Assembly (NCBI RefSeq): GCF_010183535.1
Contig: NC_071329.1
Location: forward strand, 12,028,001-12,092,000
DNA from: Caenorhabditis remanei
Taxonomy: Eukaryota > Nematoda > Chromadorea > Rhabditida > Rhabditidae
Direction: 5' to 3'
DNA: 64,000 nt
Every line of letters begins with the position of its first letter. Positions within the stretch are counted from its first letter, which is position 1. A program made the position numbers and the translations under genes. Positions 33,723-46,800 of the stretch are shown piece by piece. Below the pieces are notes generated by a model that ran no database searches, had not been told where the DNA came from, and saw only the letters and a program-made list of their open reading frames with translations.

Positions 33723-34105
33723 TTCATAAATTGAATTCGTCATTCTTTTTCATTCCTTTTCTTTTTTTTTCGTCTTGCACCCCTTTCATCTCTCCACGTC
33801 CACACTTTATATGGCCCAACTTTCTAATCACGACAGTTTAGTGAAGTTGGGTAAAGCATCTGGTTCTCCAAGTCATTAGTCATTTCATTTGTAACAGAAT
33901 TCTTACCGCTTCGACCCAAGTTCATCAAACTTTGTAAAATATTACCGAGGAGTCGAAAGATATGCGCTACCATTATTTGTTTCCTCAAGCCACACCAAAC
34001 CCGAAACCCTGTGTATGTATTATAGTACCCATTTTTCTAATTAAAATTCTTCATTAAACCGAACTTTGAAAAACACCGGATTAAACAAGTAAACAATAAG
34101 CAACT
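33723..34105. other. Convergent 3' flanks of vps-32.1 and the CREC gene
   Basis: 383 bp, pyrimidine-rich just after vps-32.1, with no gene. ATTAAA-type poly(A) signals occur near 34040-34056. Confidence 0.45.
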
Positions 34106-35336
34106 TCACATTTCGTCGTGGAGGCTGTTGCGACCTGACAGGAGACTGGAACGAGCAAGTAACCAATCGCGTTCCAGAAGCTCTTCCAGCGATAATTTAC
34201 CATCATTATTCGCATCCGCAAGCATCATAATCTGAATAATTGCTCGTTTACGATTTATGTGAAAACAACTCACGTTGTTTACTTCTTTGGAAGCGAGACG
34301 GAAATTTTGTGGATCAACGTATTCGTACAGCTCACGAAAAGATGCGTCACCGTCGGAGTTGGTGTCGATTTCAGTATTGAATTCTACCAGTCTAAAATAC
34401 AAGTTTCGGGACAGTCGTGTTAATTGTGACGAACCTTCTTTCTTTCTCCGCTTTTTCCATTTTCTCGAATTCCGAATTCTCCTCCTCAATTGTTCCAGGA
34501 ATCCCGTTGACAAATTCATCACGGGAGATCAGTCTGTTATTGTCTTTGTCTAAAAAGCGATTTCTTATTGTATCTTAGCGTCAGATAAATTTACCATAGA
34601 CATCAATCAAATCGTTGACGATTTCTACAAGACCTTGTGCAGAATACTCTGGATGTAGAAACACATGCCATTCCATTTTATCCAGTCTTCCATCTCGAGT
34701 TATGTCTGAACGGTTGAACATTCTTTTCTCATCGTCTACACGATGTGGGTCTGAAGAGTGAAGTTCAAATTATATTTGAAGATGATTTACTACAAAATAC
34801 CTTCTGTATGAGCATTCATGAGCTCGTTTTCATCGTGATCCTTGCCATGCATCTGGCTAAAGTGCGGCTCGAACTCCTCCCATATAATCTAAAGTAAGCA
34901 GAACGGTCATTAGACAGGCACACAGATTCTTACATATCCATCTTTGTCAACGTCGATAATTTCAAAGAACGCTTCTGAATCATTTTTGCTTTTTTCTAGA
35001 TGTTCTTCCATATTTTTCCGCACTTGTTGTTTTAGTTCATCTAAAGTCAAAAATCCGTCTTCATTCGTGTCAGTCCTGAATAAATAGAGTACTAAATCAG
35101 TTTCGTTTAATTAGCAGTTACATCTTGAACATTTCCCTGATACTGGCTGCTAATTCATTTGTATCCATAGAGTTGAGATTGTGCGAGAAAAGCATTTCTT
35201 GTCGAAACTTTTCATTGATTTCTCCGTCTCTTTCCAACGGCATCAACTGAACATGATCGTTGCCAACAAATTCTGACCGGTTTAAGGGGACACTGATGAC
35301 TGTATTGATGATAAAAATGGCAAGGTATGGCTTCAT
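34106..35336 (-). CDS. CREC-family EF-hand protein (calumenin/reticulocalbin type), ER lumen
   Basis: A calcium-binding protein of the secretory pathway. Seven exons (35336-35122, 35075-34934, 34888-34801, 34750-34595, 34549-34437, 34393-34274, 34231-34106) total 960 nt and encode 319 aa. A signal peptide (MKPYLAIFIINTVISVP) is followed by six EF-hands: DTNEDGFLTLDE, DVDKDGYIIWEE, DITRDGRLDKME, DKDNNRLISRDE, DTNSDGDASFRE and DANNDGKLSLEE. The C-terminus is HDEM, a variant of the HDEL/HDEF ER-retention signals of this family. GTTTTTAG lies five bases before the ATG, 0.3 kb downstream of the AIP-like gene on the same strand, which fits operonic trans-splicing. Confidence 0.9.
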
Positions 35337-35611
35337 CGTGTCTAAAAACGTACGAAATTAAGTGTTAGCTGAAACAGAAATATGATTAAACAGATTCAAA
35401 ACACGAGAAACCCCGAGAAAGGAAAAAGAAAGGTTCAGTAATAATGTACATATTGTTTTATGATTAAACATGCAATACAAAATATACTGTGGATTGGAAT
35501 GTGATTGGATTCATAAAATGTTGCAAGAACCAGAAGAAAAAATTAGTTGAATATTTAGAACCACATGTAAAAAAATGTGATGAATTTTTAAGTGATCGTT
35601 GAGTGTTTCAG

Positions 35612-36910
35612 TTATTGTTTGAACATTTTTGAGTAGGTAACACGCGAATCCTCTTTCTTTTCTGCTCGTCTTTCGGTCACAATTTTCATTTCTCGAGCAA
35701 CAATACTGGCTGCAGCTGGATGGTTGCGCAGCAGCAGTTTGAGGTCTTCCTCTGCCTAAAATCGATTGTTTTAGAAGAACGAAGAGCATAAAGTGCAAGA
35801 GAGCAGCAGCTGTCCCTGTTGTCCAATGTAAACTCACTTCGTCTAATTTCCACGCGGCAATGCGGGCTTTCGCACGACGAAACAGCGCCTTTTCGTTGGT
35901 TTCTTCACGTTTTAGGACTTCACTTGATGTTTCCTCTGCTTCATGAAGATCACCAATATTGAGATAACATTGAGACATATTTGCGTATAATGGAATGTTC
36001 TGAAAAACGGAAATCAGAGAGTACGGGGCAGAATTTACGAAACCTTTCTATCAAGTTGAACCCATTCAGGTTCTCCTGGTTTCTCTCTGAGAATCAAAGT
36101 ATCCAATCGTGTCAGTGCATCACGATAAGCATCAATCGCTTCTTTGTAGTCTTTCTAAAAGCAGAAATAAGAAAAGTTTTAACCAATCATGAACCATTTA
36201 AACATACTTTTACAAATAGTTCGTTTCCTTTCTGTCGGAGAGCTTCAACCGATTTCAACTTGTCTTCCTCATCCAATTGCCACGAATCATGTTCATACTG
36301 ATCTGGCTCAAATACTTCAAGAAGATGAAAAACAAATCGAAGAGGTCGGGGATTCTTCATTAAATCATCCAGTTCATCATATCCAGTTCTGAAATCCAAA
36401 AGTACAAAAATAGAATATTTTTCTCACGCATACCCTTGAGCAACGCTAGCAGCACACATGTGAGTTGTGTGACCATGGTCATGCTTTCCATCACATGGTT
36501 TCACGATATCTCTCAATTTTTTGGACACAAATGGATATTGAATAAGATCGATACATTCGACATCAAACTGAGAAATTTCGTCGACAAGCATTGTTTTCAG
36601 GCATTCTTCGAAAACCGGCAATTGAAACTTTTTGCCGAAAACGACTTCCAGTGGTTTTCCATATCCATCGGGCCACGATTTGCGAGTATCATCGATGCAA
36701 CGATAAGCATCTCTGAATTAAAATAAAGTATTGAAACTGAATTTCAAGTTTTATTAACTTTTCGGCTGGCATCGGTTCTCCCTTTCCCGGTTTTTCTATT
36801 GGAAAAAGTGTTTGATAATGAAAAACAGCTTTCGTTCCATCAGAATATTCAGATATCTTTCCTTTTCCTCCACTTATCGTTTTTTTGACAACAGGTGACT
36901 TAGCCGACAT
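35612..36910 (-). CDS. AIP: AIP-like co-chaperone (FKBP-like plus TPR)
   Basis: Related to the aryl-hydrocarbon-receptor-interacting protein, an Hsp90/Hsp70 co-chaperone in the cytosol. Six exons (36910-36759, 36712-36434, 36388-36208, 36154-36044, 35999-35838, 35755-35612) total 1,029 nt and encode 342 aa, near the 330 aa of human AIP. The N-terminal half is an FKBP-type domain without obvious isomerase residues ([20 protein letters not shown]). The middle includes [23 protein letters not shown] motifs follow ([59 protein letters not shown]). The protein ends YSKMFKQ. TTTACAG sits one base before the ATG. Confidence 0.93.
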
Positions 36911-37354
36911 ACTGTAAATTTAAATACAAGAAGATTGAGATGTGAGAAAATGGTTTTTTTTTAGGTATTCGAAAGAGATAACTTTTTATTTGGATTGTAA
37001 AAAACTAATATGAAAGTTTTATTAAATTTCTCTTATTATATCTTTTTATTACATTATTCTCGTAGGAGATTGCATTTGACAAGTGACTGACTTATTATGA
37101 TATATTCAAAGGGAGCTGAAGCAATAGAAATTTTCAAAAAGATCAATTCTGGAGAAAAGTAGTCTTGTGAACTAGTTGAGGAGAAGGATTTTGAGCACCA
37201 AGAAAACGAGTGACGAAAGAGAAAGAGGGGCATATGAGAGGAAAGAGAAGACGTGTTGTGAGAATTTGTAACATGTATATAAGGTGTATTGATGGGAGAA
37301 AAGGAAACGGAGGAAATGTTAATCGGCTGTGTGCGAGAGGGAGACGGAGGTAGA
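36911..37354. other. Spacer between dnj-8 and the AIP-like gene
   Basis: 444 bp with no gene; A/T-rich near the AIP-like start. It is same-strand intercistronic sequence within a possible operon. Confidence 0.45.
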
Positions 37355-40342
37355 TTACTTGAGATTATCCGGCCACTCGGGAATATAATATCTGAAAACG
37401 AATATTAACTTTTACATTCTGTCCATTTTGCTTCTTACCTTCTGATAGATCCTTCCAGCAAGCGATCCATCCAATTAGGGAATCCATCTAACACATTCTC
37501 AACATTCACTCCTCGTTGAGATGAGCTTCTGTGTAATTTCTTCTTTTCTCCCATTGATGCATATTCATCACTTCGATACGATGCTTCGTCATCACTGCTA
37601 GGCTCTTCATCTGTGTCAATGAAGTTACGACGGCTCAATTCAACATGTTTTGGATGGTAGATGGAGAAATACAGTTTCCATCCACACAGTGTTAAAACTG
37701 TTCCAATTGTATGACGATGATTTATCAGTTTCAGTCGTTTGTACATCGATTGACTAACATCTGGTTCTGGCGTTGGTTTTCCATCAGTTGGCAACGTGTG
37801 TTCCAACAGTTTACGGAACCAATCCAAGTTTTTCGGTACCACAAGGAATCCGAAGGAGAATGTTTTATTGCTGAAAAAATACACGTTTATTGGTATTCTT
37901 TTTACGAAAACTCACTTTCTGAGAGGATACACATATTGTGAGAATTTGTTGATCAATGCATCCTTATTTTCTTCGTCCACCAAAAGAATCATTGATCTAC
38001 ATCCTGGTTTCAGAAGTCGAATCATTCCAAAATATGTCTCTGCTCGTAATTCATGAATCAGTGGTTTCATGATGACAGACCATTTAGATTTTCCACTTGA
38101 CAGCTGTTTCGAGCTTTCACTTTCCTTCTTTTTTGTATTCGGATCATCTGGATGCCAATCATTTGTTGTTGTTGGATCACCAGTCAAATCAGCTACATCA
38201 TTAGCTTTCGGTTTTCGTTTTTTGATGTCAGATGGTTTCTCACTGAAGTAACTGAACAGCCAACCAATTGACATGATCATGAATAGAGTACCAACAGCAG
38301 AGAGGAACATGTATGTTTCTTCATTTGAAACATGGAACCAAATGACTTCCCACATCCTCCAGAAAGTACGACTAAACTTTGTGAATATTGAAAGACCGTA
38401 TTCATCACTGATATTTCCAACAGTACATGTCTCGTCCAATCGTTTTCTTTGTTCCACAACATTCATAATCAAATCATCAGTTTCTTTATGCCCAGTCCAT
38501 GCTCCTTCAAGCCAAGTGAACCTTGCCTTTTTGTATTCAAGTCTCCAGAATATCAACAAATCTCTTCCTTCATTTTTCAGCTCTCCCTTTCGTTTCTCAG
38601 CAAATGGCCTCATCCAATCCTTCTGTTTATCTACATACATGTAAGCAAAGTTGACCTTCTTTCCTTTCCACATTGATTGAGTATCTCTTACGTATCTTCT
38701 GAAAGCATCAACATGCTCAGATTCAGAACTATGAGATGTGACTGGAAGAATGACGCAAAGATGACGTGGGGAGCGGGAAGATACTGGACAGATTTCATCC
38801 AACATGACTTGTGAAGATATTCTTGGTAACGTTAGTAACTTGTTCTTCTCAATGAACTCTTCCAGTGCCTCCATTGTCAACTTCTTTGCTTCGCTGATTG
38901 ATAATCTATCAACTGCGTCTTCCTAAATTAAAAACAATATATATATTATTGAATCCTATTCAACTCTGAACATACATGTTCCATATCTCCATATATCAAA
39001 ATGTTTTCACATTGAACACACTTGATATCAACTGATTCTTTTAATATCCGGACTGCATCTGATGGATCCGCAAGTGAAACATATGCGAATCGAGCAAATT
39101 GGGAGTATTTCATTGCTGCGAGGAGATAACGAATTCGAGGATTGACAGCTGCTCCGAAGATGACCACAGAGATTTTGTTACTTGTCTTCCATTGTTCAAC
39201 AAATCGAGACAACATTATTCCACTGTTGATTTTTGTCATGAAATAGCTGGGAATAACTTTTTGGGCAAAAGCGACGATTGATCTGGAAAATTAGAAAAAT
39301 TGAATTAACTACGAGATAATTACTAACCTATCACTGAAGCTTTGGTCAACGCGCATTGGAATAATTCGTCCTTCAACAATTGCAACCAATGCAGGAACAT
39401 GAGATATCCTCATTTTCTCCATCAAATTCTGTTCCCTATTTCCATTCACTGTCACGATTCCATATCCAAGTGGTTCCAGATCAGCAATAACTCGTTTCCA
39501 TTGTGGATGGAATCGATAGCACATTTGACAATAATTAGAATAAATATATACAATGTATGGTTTTGTGTTCGACTGCTCCAGAATTTTGAACTGATATTGC
39601 TGATAAGACATTCTATATTTGTACTCGAACACACTCTCATCGAAACCGAATCCTCCAAATCCACTGAATCCGCCAAATCCGTACTGTAAATCATTCCGAT
39701 ACTTAAAATTTTTTTTTTTGAAAAATTACAAATGATCTGGCTCGTTCAGCGTTATCTTCGAACTGTTTGACATCATCGAAAGTTCCGAATTTATCGTATC
39801 GTTCTTTTCTGACAGGATCCGAAAGAACTTCGTAAGCTTCCGCAATCTCCATGAAACGAGTAGAAGCTGCATCATCTTTTCGTTTATCCGGATGCCTGGA
39901 AATCATTGAATTTTTAAAAAGTTAAAAATTGTTTTTTTAATTTGTAAATAAATTTTTAAAAAGCAGCATGGCACGCGATGAAATTATGAAAATGTTCAGT
40001 TTATAATATTTCGTGCTACATGCGACATGATTGAATGAAGTTAAGAAATATTTATAATCTTATTTAGAAACAAGTTCTTTGCTATTTCCAATTTCATTTT
40101 TTGTCGTGTCAAAGAATTTCTTCAAAGTTCTCGACGCTTTGCTCAGATCAAATAAAATTCTAGTTTTTTGATAGGAAATATTAAATTACTCACCATTCTT
40201 TCGCCAGATTCTTATACGCACTCTTTATCTCTTTTGGTGTTGCTCTTCTTCCGATTCCGAGTACTTCATACGGATCTCCTTTTTCACATTGAGCAACTAC
40301 TACTAACACGAGTAGTAGCACTCCAATCCGCAGTAATAACAT
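37355..40342 (-). CDS. dnj-8: DNAJC16-type J-domain/thioredoxin-like ER membrane protein
   Basis: A J-protein of the ER; the mammalian homolog DNAJC16 has been linked to autophagosome size. Seven exons (40342-40194, 39895-39730, 39683-39328, 39282-38976, 38922-37916, 37870-37439, 37391-37355) total 2,454 nt and encode 817 aa. A signal peptide (MLLLRIGVLLLVLVVVAQC) precedes a J-domain beginning DPYEVLGIGRRATPKEIKSA, with the HPD motif split across exons 1 and 2, then a Gly/Phe segment (YGFGGFSGFGGFGF). A thioredoxin-like region follows (YIVYIYSNYCQMCYRFHPQW, a CxxC variant). A transmembrane helix lies near FLSAVGTLFMIMSIGWLF. The final exon adds only 12 codons including the stop. ATTGCAG lies nine bases before the ATG. 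Confidence 0.93.
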
Positions 40343-40875
40343 GGTTAAACCCTGCAATGTTTCATTTTTAATCTTTTCTTCAAACCAATCAGGTGACGAA
40401 AGTATATCAAAAGAAACTTAGAACGCAAATACTTTGGAAAACAAAAAAAGTAATAAGCGAAGGGGCGCATTGCTTATTGTGAGGAACTTTTTCGTCTCCG
40501 TCTCTCCGCGAATTTCTATTTCTCAGTAAGTGCTCAATCCTCCTACTCTCAAGCCTATCGATCTGCCGTTGGCTCCTCAAGACATACGAATGGAGCACAC
40601 TTGCCATTGAAAATTTCTCAACTCGTGCGTTCGTTCATTATTTAATCGCAATATATTTATTTATTTGAATAGAATGCAATTGAAATCTATTTTACACGAA
40701 TTAACTACAAGAATCAGGTTCATAAAACAGACAAAGAGAATGGGAACTGAGACGAGGATGAAACGAATAAATCGGTGAGCGTGGTACCCGTGATTTTCTG
40801 TCACATAAAATGAATTAATGACCCAAAGAAGGAAAATGAGTAAAGGATGAGGAAATTGAAGGTTTTAAGGTACAA
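40343..40875. other. Spacer between epg-5 and dnj-8
   Basis: 533 bp on the 3' side of epg-5 and the 5' side of dnj-8. No gene is supported; a short minus-strand open frame at 40407-40607 lacks support. Confidence 0.45.
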
Positions 40876-43800
40876 TTATACATCACTGAGGAAACGATCC
40901 CCGAAGGCAGACCGTCCTATTTCGAGGAGCAATTTAGAAGCTGATTGAATCTGATGGATGTCAATTTGAACGAAATATGCAGTTGCCCTGTTGAACGCAT
41001 TGGTCATGTTTTGATTTGCTCTTTGTTGAGCCATGTCTCTCAAAGCTGCGATCCGTGAATTTAGCACCGGTGAGTTTGCATCACATCTTGGTCGTCTTCC
41101 ATCACCAAGTGTTTGTTGGGTTAAAAACATTTCGAGAATTTGGAGGACTACACGCATTCTGAAATGAGAAATAAATAAATGAAGACATAATGAAAAAGGA
41201 CCCACTTTGGAGTTGCTGTTTTTTTGCTGCTGATGAACGTAAAAATGCCGGTGTCTTCTTTATTAACTTTTACTAGATACTTGATAACCGAAGCAAGTAG
41301 ATCGTCAGTTGGTGCAAAATGAGAAGGAAGAGTGGGACTTCGTTTACCAATCCATTGAAGTAATCGAGCCAAAAGGCATAAGAAACCTGCTTCGGATGTG
41401 AAATGCTTCGCACGAACGCTAGTCACATAATAATGCAATTCGAAGAACTTGTTGTCATCAGCGCCACCATAATCCATGAAAACTTTCAAAGTAAGTGGTA
41501 GCATCTGTTGTTTGTTCTCAGATTTTGGAACGGTCAGCAAGTAATTTTTGACGGATTCAAAATTTTTGTTAGGAAACTGAATCCAATGCAAAACTTCTGC
41601 CCAGTTACTGTCGTTTCCTGGAATTTAGTTAGCTTAGAAATAGCAATTTTGGAGCAAACTCACTGAGAAAGTAAGCAGCAATAAGTTTTTCGATAACTTT
41701 CAAAGCAGTTGTATGTTGATCATTATTCAATGAATCAATGATTGTATTAAGAGATGTGAGTATGAGAGGAGAACTCGGATTGGCTGTGACATACTCTGTC
41801 CATTGAGATACGAGGGATTCTGTAAATTAATGTGGAGTGAAAGGACTTCTGCGATTAATTTACCTCCTAAGTTTTCATTCTCAATATTTTTCCACATTGC
41901 CGTCAGTTCTCTGGTCACAAGTCGGAATTCACGAAGGTTTGCTGCAAAAATTGGATTTAACGAAACAGTATTTCTAGATTAGAGATCTTACAATGATTGG
42001 TAGCCAACGAATTAACATCAGAAATTAGTGAATTGTATGCAGCAGGAATTTGGGAAGGTTCAGCTTTGAGCAGAAGAGCACATTCCGTTTGAATCCACAA
42101 GATTTGTTTTTGAAGAGATATTTCAGAAAATGGTTCCCGAGCAACAAAACAACTGATCTTTCTCCATATTACTTGAATAACTGACACGATTTCGATTGGA
42201 TTTGATAATGAATCCGACGGTAGACTTTTAGTTACAGCCAATGAAATATTCATAGCGTCTTCTGGGCTAATTCTATTCCAGTCTGCGCGGAGCGATAATG
42301 ATTTCACCAACTCCAGTAAAGAAGCTCTAACTTTATCGTAATTCCGAGAACGAGATGCTAATCGAACAAGAACACCGAAAAGAGAAGCCAAATAGCTGGG
42401 CCTACTATCTTCATGCATTGTTTGCATTATGGTACTCCATGGAATACGTGCTACCATTTGTGAAACAAATGATGCACAATCTTGAGACCGAGTATCCAAA
42501 CATGTTTCCATTGCAGTTATTGCAAGTCTTGAAGGCCAAAGAGCTTGCCAATTAAGTCGGACCAATTGTCGTTCGAGGATATCATAATAGTGTTGAGTTC
42601 CATGTGTTAAAATTGATAATTTCTCACAATAGTACTGCCAAACCAAAGATTGAATATTCTGCATTCCAGGTGGTATACTTGAATTGAAATGGAGTGCAGA
42701 AAGAAATTCAACAAACCGATCCAAAACCAACATTGCTTGTGCTTCATGAGAAGGAGAGAATGGAGGATGAGTTGGCGAGTAAGGAGCAATTAGTGGAGAA
42801 AATACTGCAGCCACACGAGCAAAGTACTCATAGCATTCTCTTTGTAGTACGGAAACCGCCTTATTTGGTTCATATCCATCTCGAATCGGAACGAAAAGGA
42901 ATAGCTGGGCGAGACGGGTTACTGAATCCATATATCGGGACCAGATTCCATAAAAATTTGGAAGTTTCGTCCTCGCTTCGTCCAAACGTTTTGATAGAAC
43001 CCTTGCGCATTCATCAGCTTTGGCTGCTCCCAAGTCAAGCGAAACATTCTTTTTCAAGTAATCCTTTGCATCCAATTTATCAACAATAGCATCCAAGAGT
43101 GAAGCTGGAGTTGAATTTGTATTGCATCCTTCCAATGCCAAGTCAAGTCCATTGACCACATTATCCGGGAAGTGGTGGAAGACGAAGAAAATAACATGCT
43201 GAAATAAATAGTCTTATAAATACAACGATCTACATATAATATGTAACTCTTACCTGTAAGCACAACGAATGTAGTGGTGACGATGGATCCGGTTGACTAG
43301 CTAGATTGGCAAAAGCAATTGGTAACAGAGCAGCGAACTGATGCGGTGGCAATCCAGCAGCAGCTTGTTGCATACCAAGACGGCCTGAAAATGTCTGCGT
43401 CTCTTCGTCTCACACATTATTTTCTTTGCTCGTCAACTATGACGCATTGTCTGCATGCGCGAAATTCGACATACTGATGCACAGAGTGCGAAAAAATTTC
43501 CACGCATTTACTGTGAATTGAACTTCAAAGTATTTTCATGTAAACTAGTCAAAAAGTAGGTTGAAAAAATGGCACCGGGTACTGCAGAGTTGGAGATTGA
43601 TGAAACTCTCCATCTGCTCCGCATGGTAATGCAACGAGAATTCATACATTATTTGGAAACATTACCAGGTAAAATTATAATATCTTAATGATATTGGATA
43701 GAAAATTATTTTTCAGGCACAAAAGAACTTTTCATCGACAAGTGTCTTCTAAGGCCGCTTGATATGATTGCCACATCGTCAGATATGAAACGTCACGGAG

Positions 43801-46800
43801 TAAAGAGAATCATGCATTTTGACTTACAAAAAAATCCCCAAGTGACTTTCGCATTCAAAAAAAAATTAGAATAATATAAATTCAGGTATGGAATCTCGAA
43901 ATCGATCAAAGAGTGTTTTTCCTACGCCCAAACGTAGACAATGCACGGAAAATCGTGGAATATGTTGAAGAATCTGACGAAAATAGGTCGATATGTGTGA
44001 TATGGTGCAACCGGCAGTTAGAAGAATGCGATTTAGTATTTGAATCATCTGGAGTTATTGGAAACATCACTCAGCTCAGTTTAAACATGTGCCTATTGCC
44101 GCTTGAAAGTGATTTATTCTCTCTTCAACACGTTGAATCAGCTCAATCAGATCTATTTTCGGTGGCAAACATGTTCGTGGCTCTTCAAAACTTATACGGA
44201 GTAGTTCCAACAGTTTATGGATTGGGCTCAGAATCGAAACAATTATGGAATTTAGTGCATACGTTATGCTCAAGTAACGAACTACGAGCGCGGCCAGACC
44301 AACCAATCAGTCATTTGTTTTTATTCGATCGACAGTTGGATCCAGTTCCTGTATTGCTCACTGGAGCCTCTTACGAAGGACTTCTTCATGAATTTTTCAC
44401 AATAGATTGTGGGAAACTAGCTTTTCCTGTAGACATGAGAAAACAGGTACCAACTGGTCCCCTTGACTTTGATTGGATTGAGATTAATCCTGAAGAAGAT
44501 AAAGAAGCGCTTCAACAAAACAGGGGAGATGTCGTCAAATTGGATAATTGTGAGGATATTTTTGCATCGATTCGGAACAAACATGTGACTGCTGCACTCG
44601 AATTTTTGCATGCCAAAGCAAAGTCGATTCAAAAAAGTATTGAAAAATCTGCTATGATTGATGACGTGGCAGATTATCGTAATTTTGTTGAAAAAGATTT
44701 GCGTGCACTCAAAAAAGACCACAAACATTGCGAATTGCACATCAACGCTTGTGAAATGATGATGAATAAAGTGAAAATGGAGGATTATCGAACGATGTTT
44801 AAACTCGAACATGAAATGCTTTTAGGAACTGTCACTCAAGAAGAATACTTTGACTTTGTTTTCGAAAGAGTTCCGATGCGATCGTGTAGAGATATTGTAT
44901 TATCAATGATGTCTCTGGCATCATTGAAACTCGATGGAGTATCAGATGATACATATAATGAATTCGTCGAGATGTATATTCAGAAATACGGATACGAGCA
45001 TATGTTCGAGCTGCAAAATCTAAGAAACTCCCGTGTAATCTACGCACGTCGTCATATTACACAAGATCGAACTATTTCGGAACGTGCAAGAACTTGGGAT
45101 ACTCTAGCACGAAAATTCAGAATTATAAAAGGAAACGAACCAATGGATATGTCCAATCCTTCTGATATGAGTTATGTTTTTGGTGCACGAATATCACCTC
45201 TTCTTTGTAAAATTGTTGAAGATACTATAGATCACGGATGGAACCAATCAGAATATGAAAGAATTATGGGTGTGTTTGCTATTCCTAGTTTTAATTTTAA
45301 AAGTGATTTTTCAGGTAAAGAAAAAGTTCTGGTCGAGGAGAACACCTACATTGCTGCTGATCGACGTCCAGATAATCGCACTAGAAAAGCAATAATGGTG
45401 TTCATAAACGGAGGAATAACTTATTGGGAAGTTGCTGCCTTACGGTAAGTGGAAGTTAATAACTTGAAAGCAATCTTTTATGCTTTTCAGGCTACTTGCA
45501 ATTCAAAAGAATTTCCGGATCCTCATTTGTACTACTCATATCATTAAGAAAAGAGATTATTTAGAAGTCAGAGCACAAGATGCGTCTTCAGTTTTTGGAG
45601 TATGACGGATGAAGTAAATACTTATGGATAAAAATAATTTTCTGTTGAATAGTCATAATAAAATGTTGCTCACCTAACAATTGCAGAGCCATTTTGCTTC
45701 TTTCCGGCATTCGAACGGCGTTAGAAAGTATTCGGTATGCTGTGCACAAATCGTCAGAATTAAGTACTTCCGGAGTGAAGACCTGAAAGAATCAAATGCA
45801 TCAAAAGAAAATAATTTTGTGTTCCGTGTTTCATTAATCCTTTCTTGCGAGGAAATTAATTGAAACTGGTTGATTGAAGAAAAAGGGTACCTCAACTAGC
45901 GGCTCAGAGAGCACGAATCCGTTTAGTGCTAATTGCATGACGTCCATTTGTTCTTCTGGGCGGAACTTGACGAACTCCTGAATAGAAATTTGAAAATATC
46001 AAATGGAAAAACCCGAGTGAAACAATACCTCTCCCAATGCTCTAAGTGAATGACTATAAGATTCTGACGCAACACTGAACAACAGCTCATTTTCTCCAAC
46101 TGAAGAAGTAATAAGATAGAAAAGAGCATGTCCAGTGATTTGAGCGTTGTTTCTAGTTGCTTGATGTAAACCTCCAGCTAACTTCGAAATCACTCGAGAT
46201 AGGTGTTCAACACTTGCTGTAGCCACTGCTGCTTTATCAATGAGAGAAACATTTAGTTCATTCCAGAACTCGATACGCTTATTTCGATTCTGACTCATTT
46301 TAACATCAGTGTCTGGACTCAAAACATTTGGTTTCACTGCCATTGTGCATGGCTTCGGTTTAGAGCAATAAGAACATCGAATTTCCACCGGAACAGTCTG
46401 CTGCGTTGGCTGATACAGTATTCTGATCAGCTTACAGTAGGCATCATCGTCAATATCCATTCGATCTCCACATTCAGTGTATTGTCTAAAAGATAAACTT
46501 AAGGAAACTGCGAAACAAACAAACTTACTTGGCCAAATTTTTTATCGTAGAAATAAAAGGTGCAGCCGCTTGAAGTACTAAATGTTGTTGGAAAATCATA
46601 GAAGGATCGATTGCAGGTGCTTGTGGTAATCCAGAATGCACAGGTAAAACTGGGAATGGTTTTGCTGTTCCCCGAGTACGCGGTGATCCTATTTCTGGCG
46701 GCGTAGGAGAATCTCGATTTTTTGGTGAGAGTTGACATGTAGTCGAGTAAAGTTTTTGTTCAGCAATATATTCCGATCCGAATTGTGACATATTTACATA

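Noticed and set aside
40407..40607. 66-codon minus-strand frame between epg-5 and dnj-8
   Set aside because: Short, basic and unsupported; lies in an intercistronic spacer.
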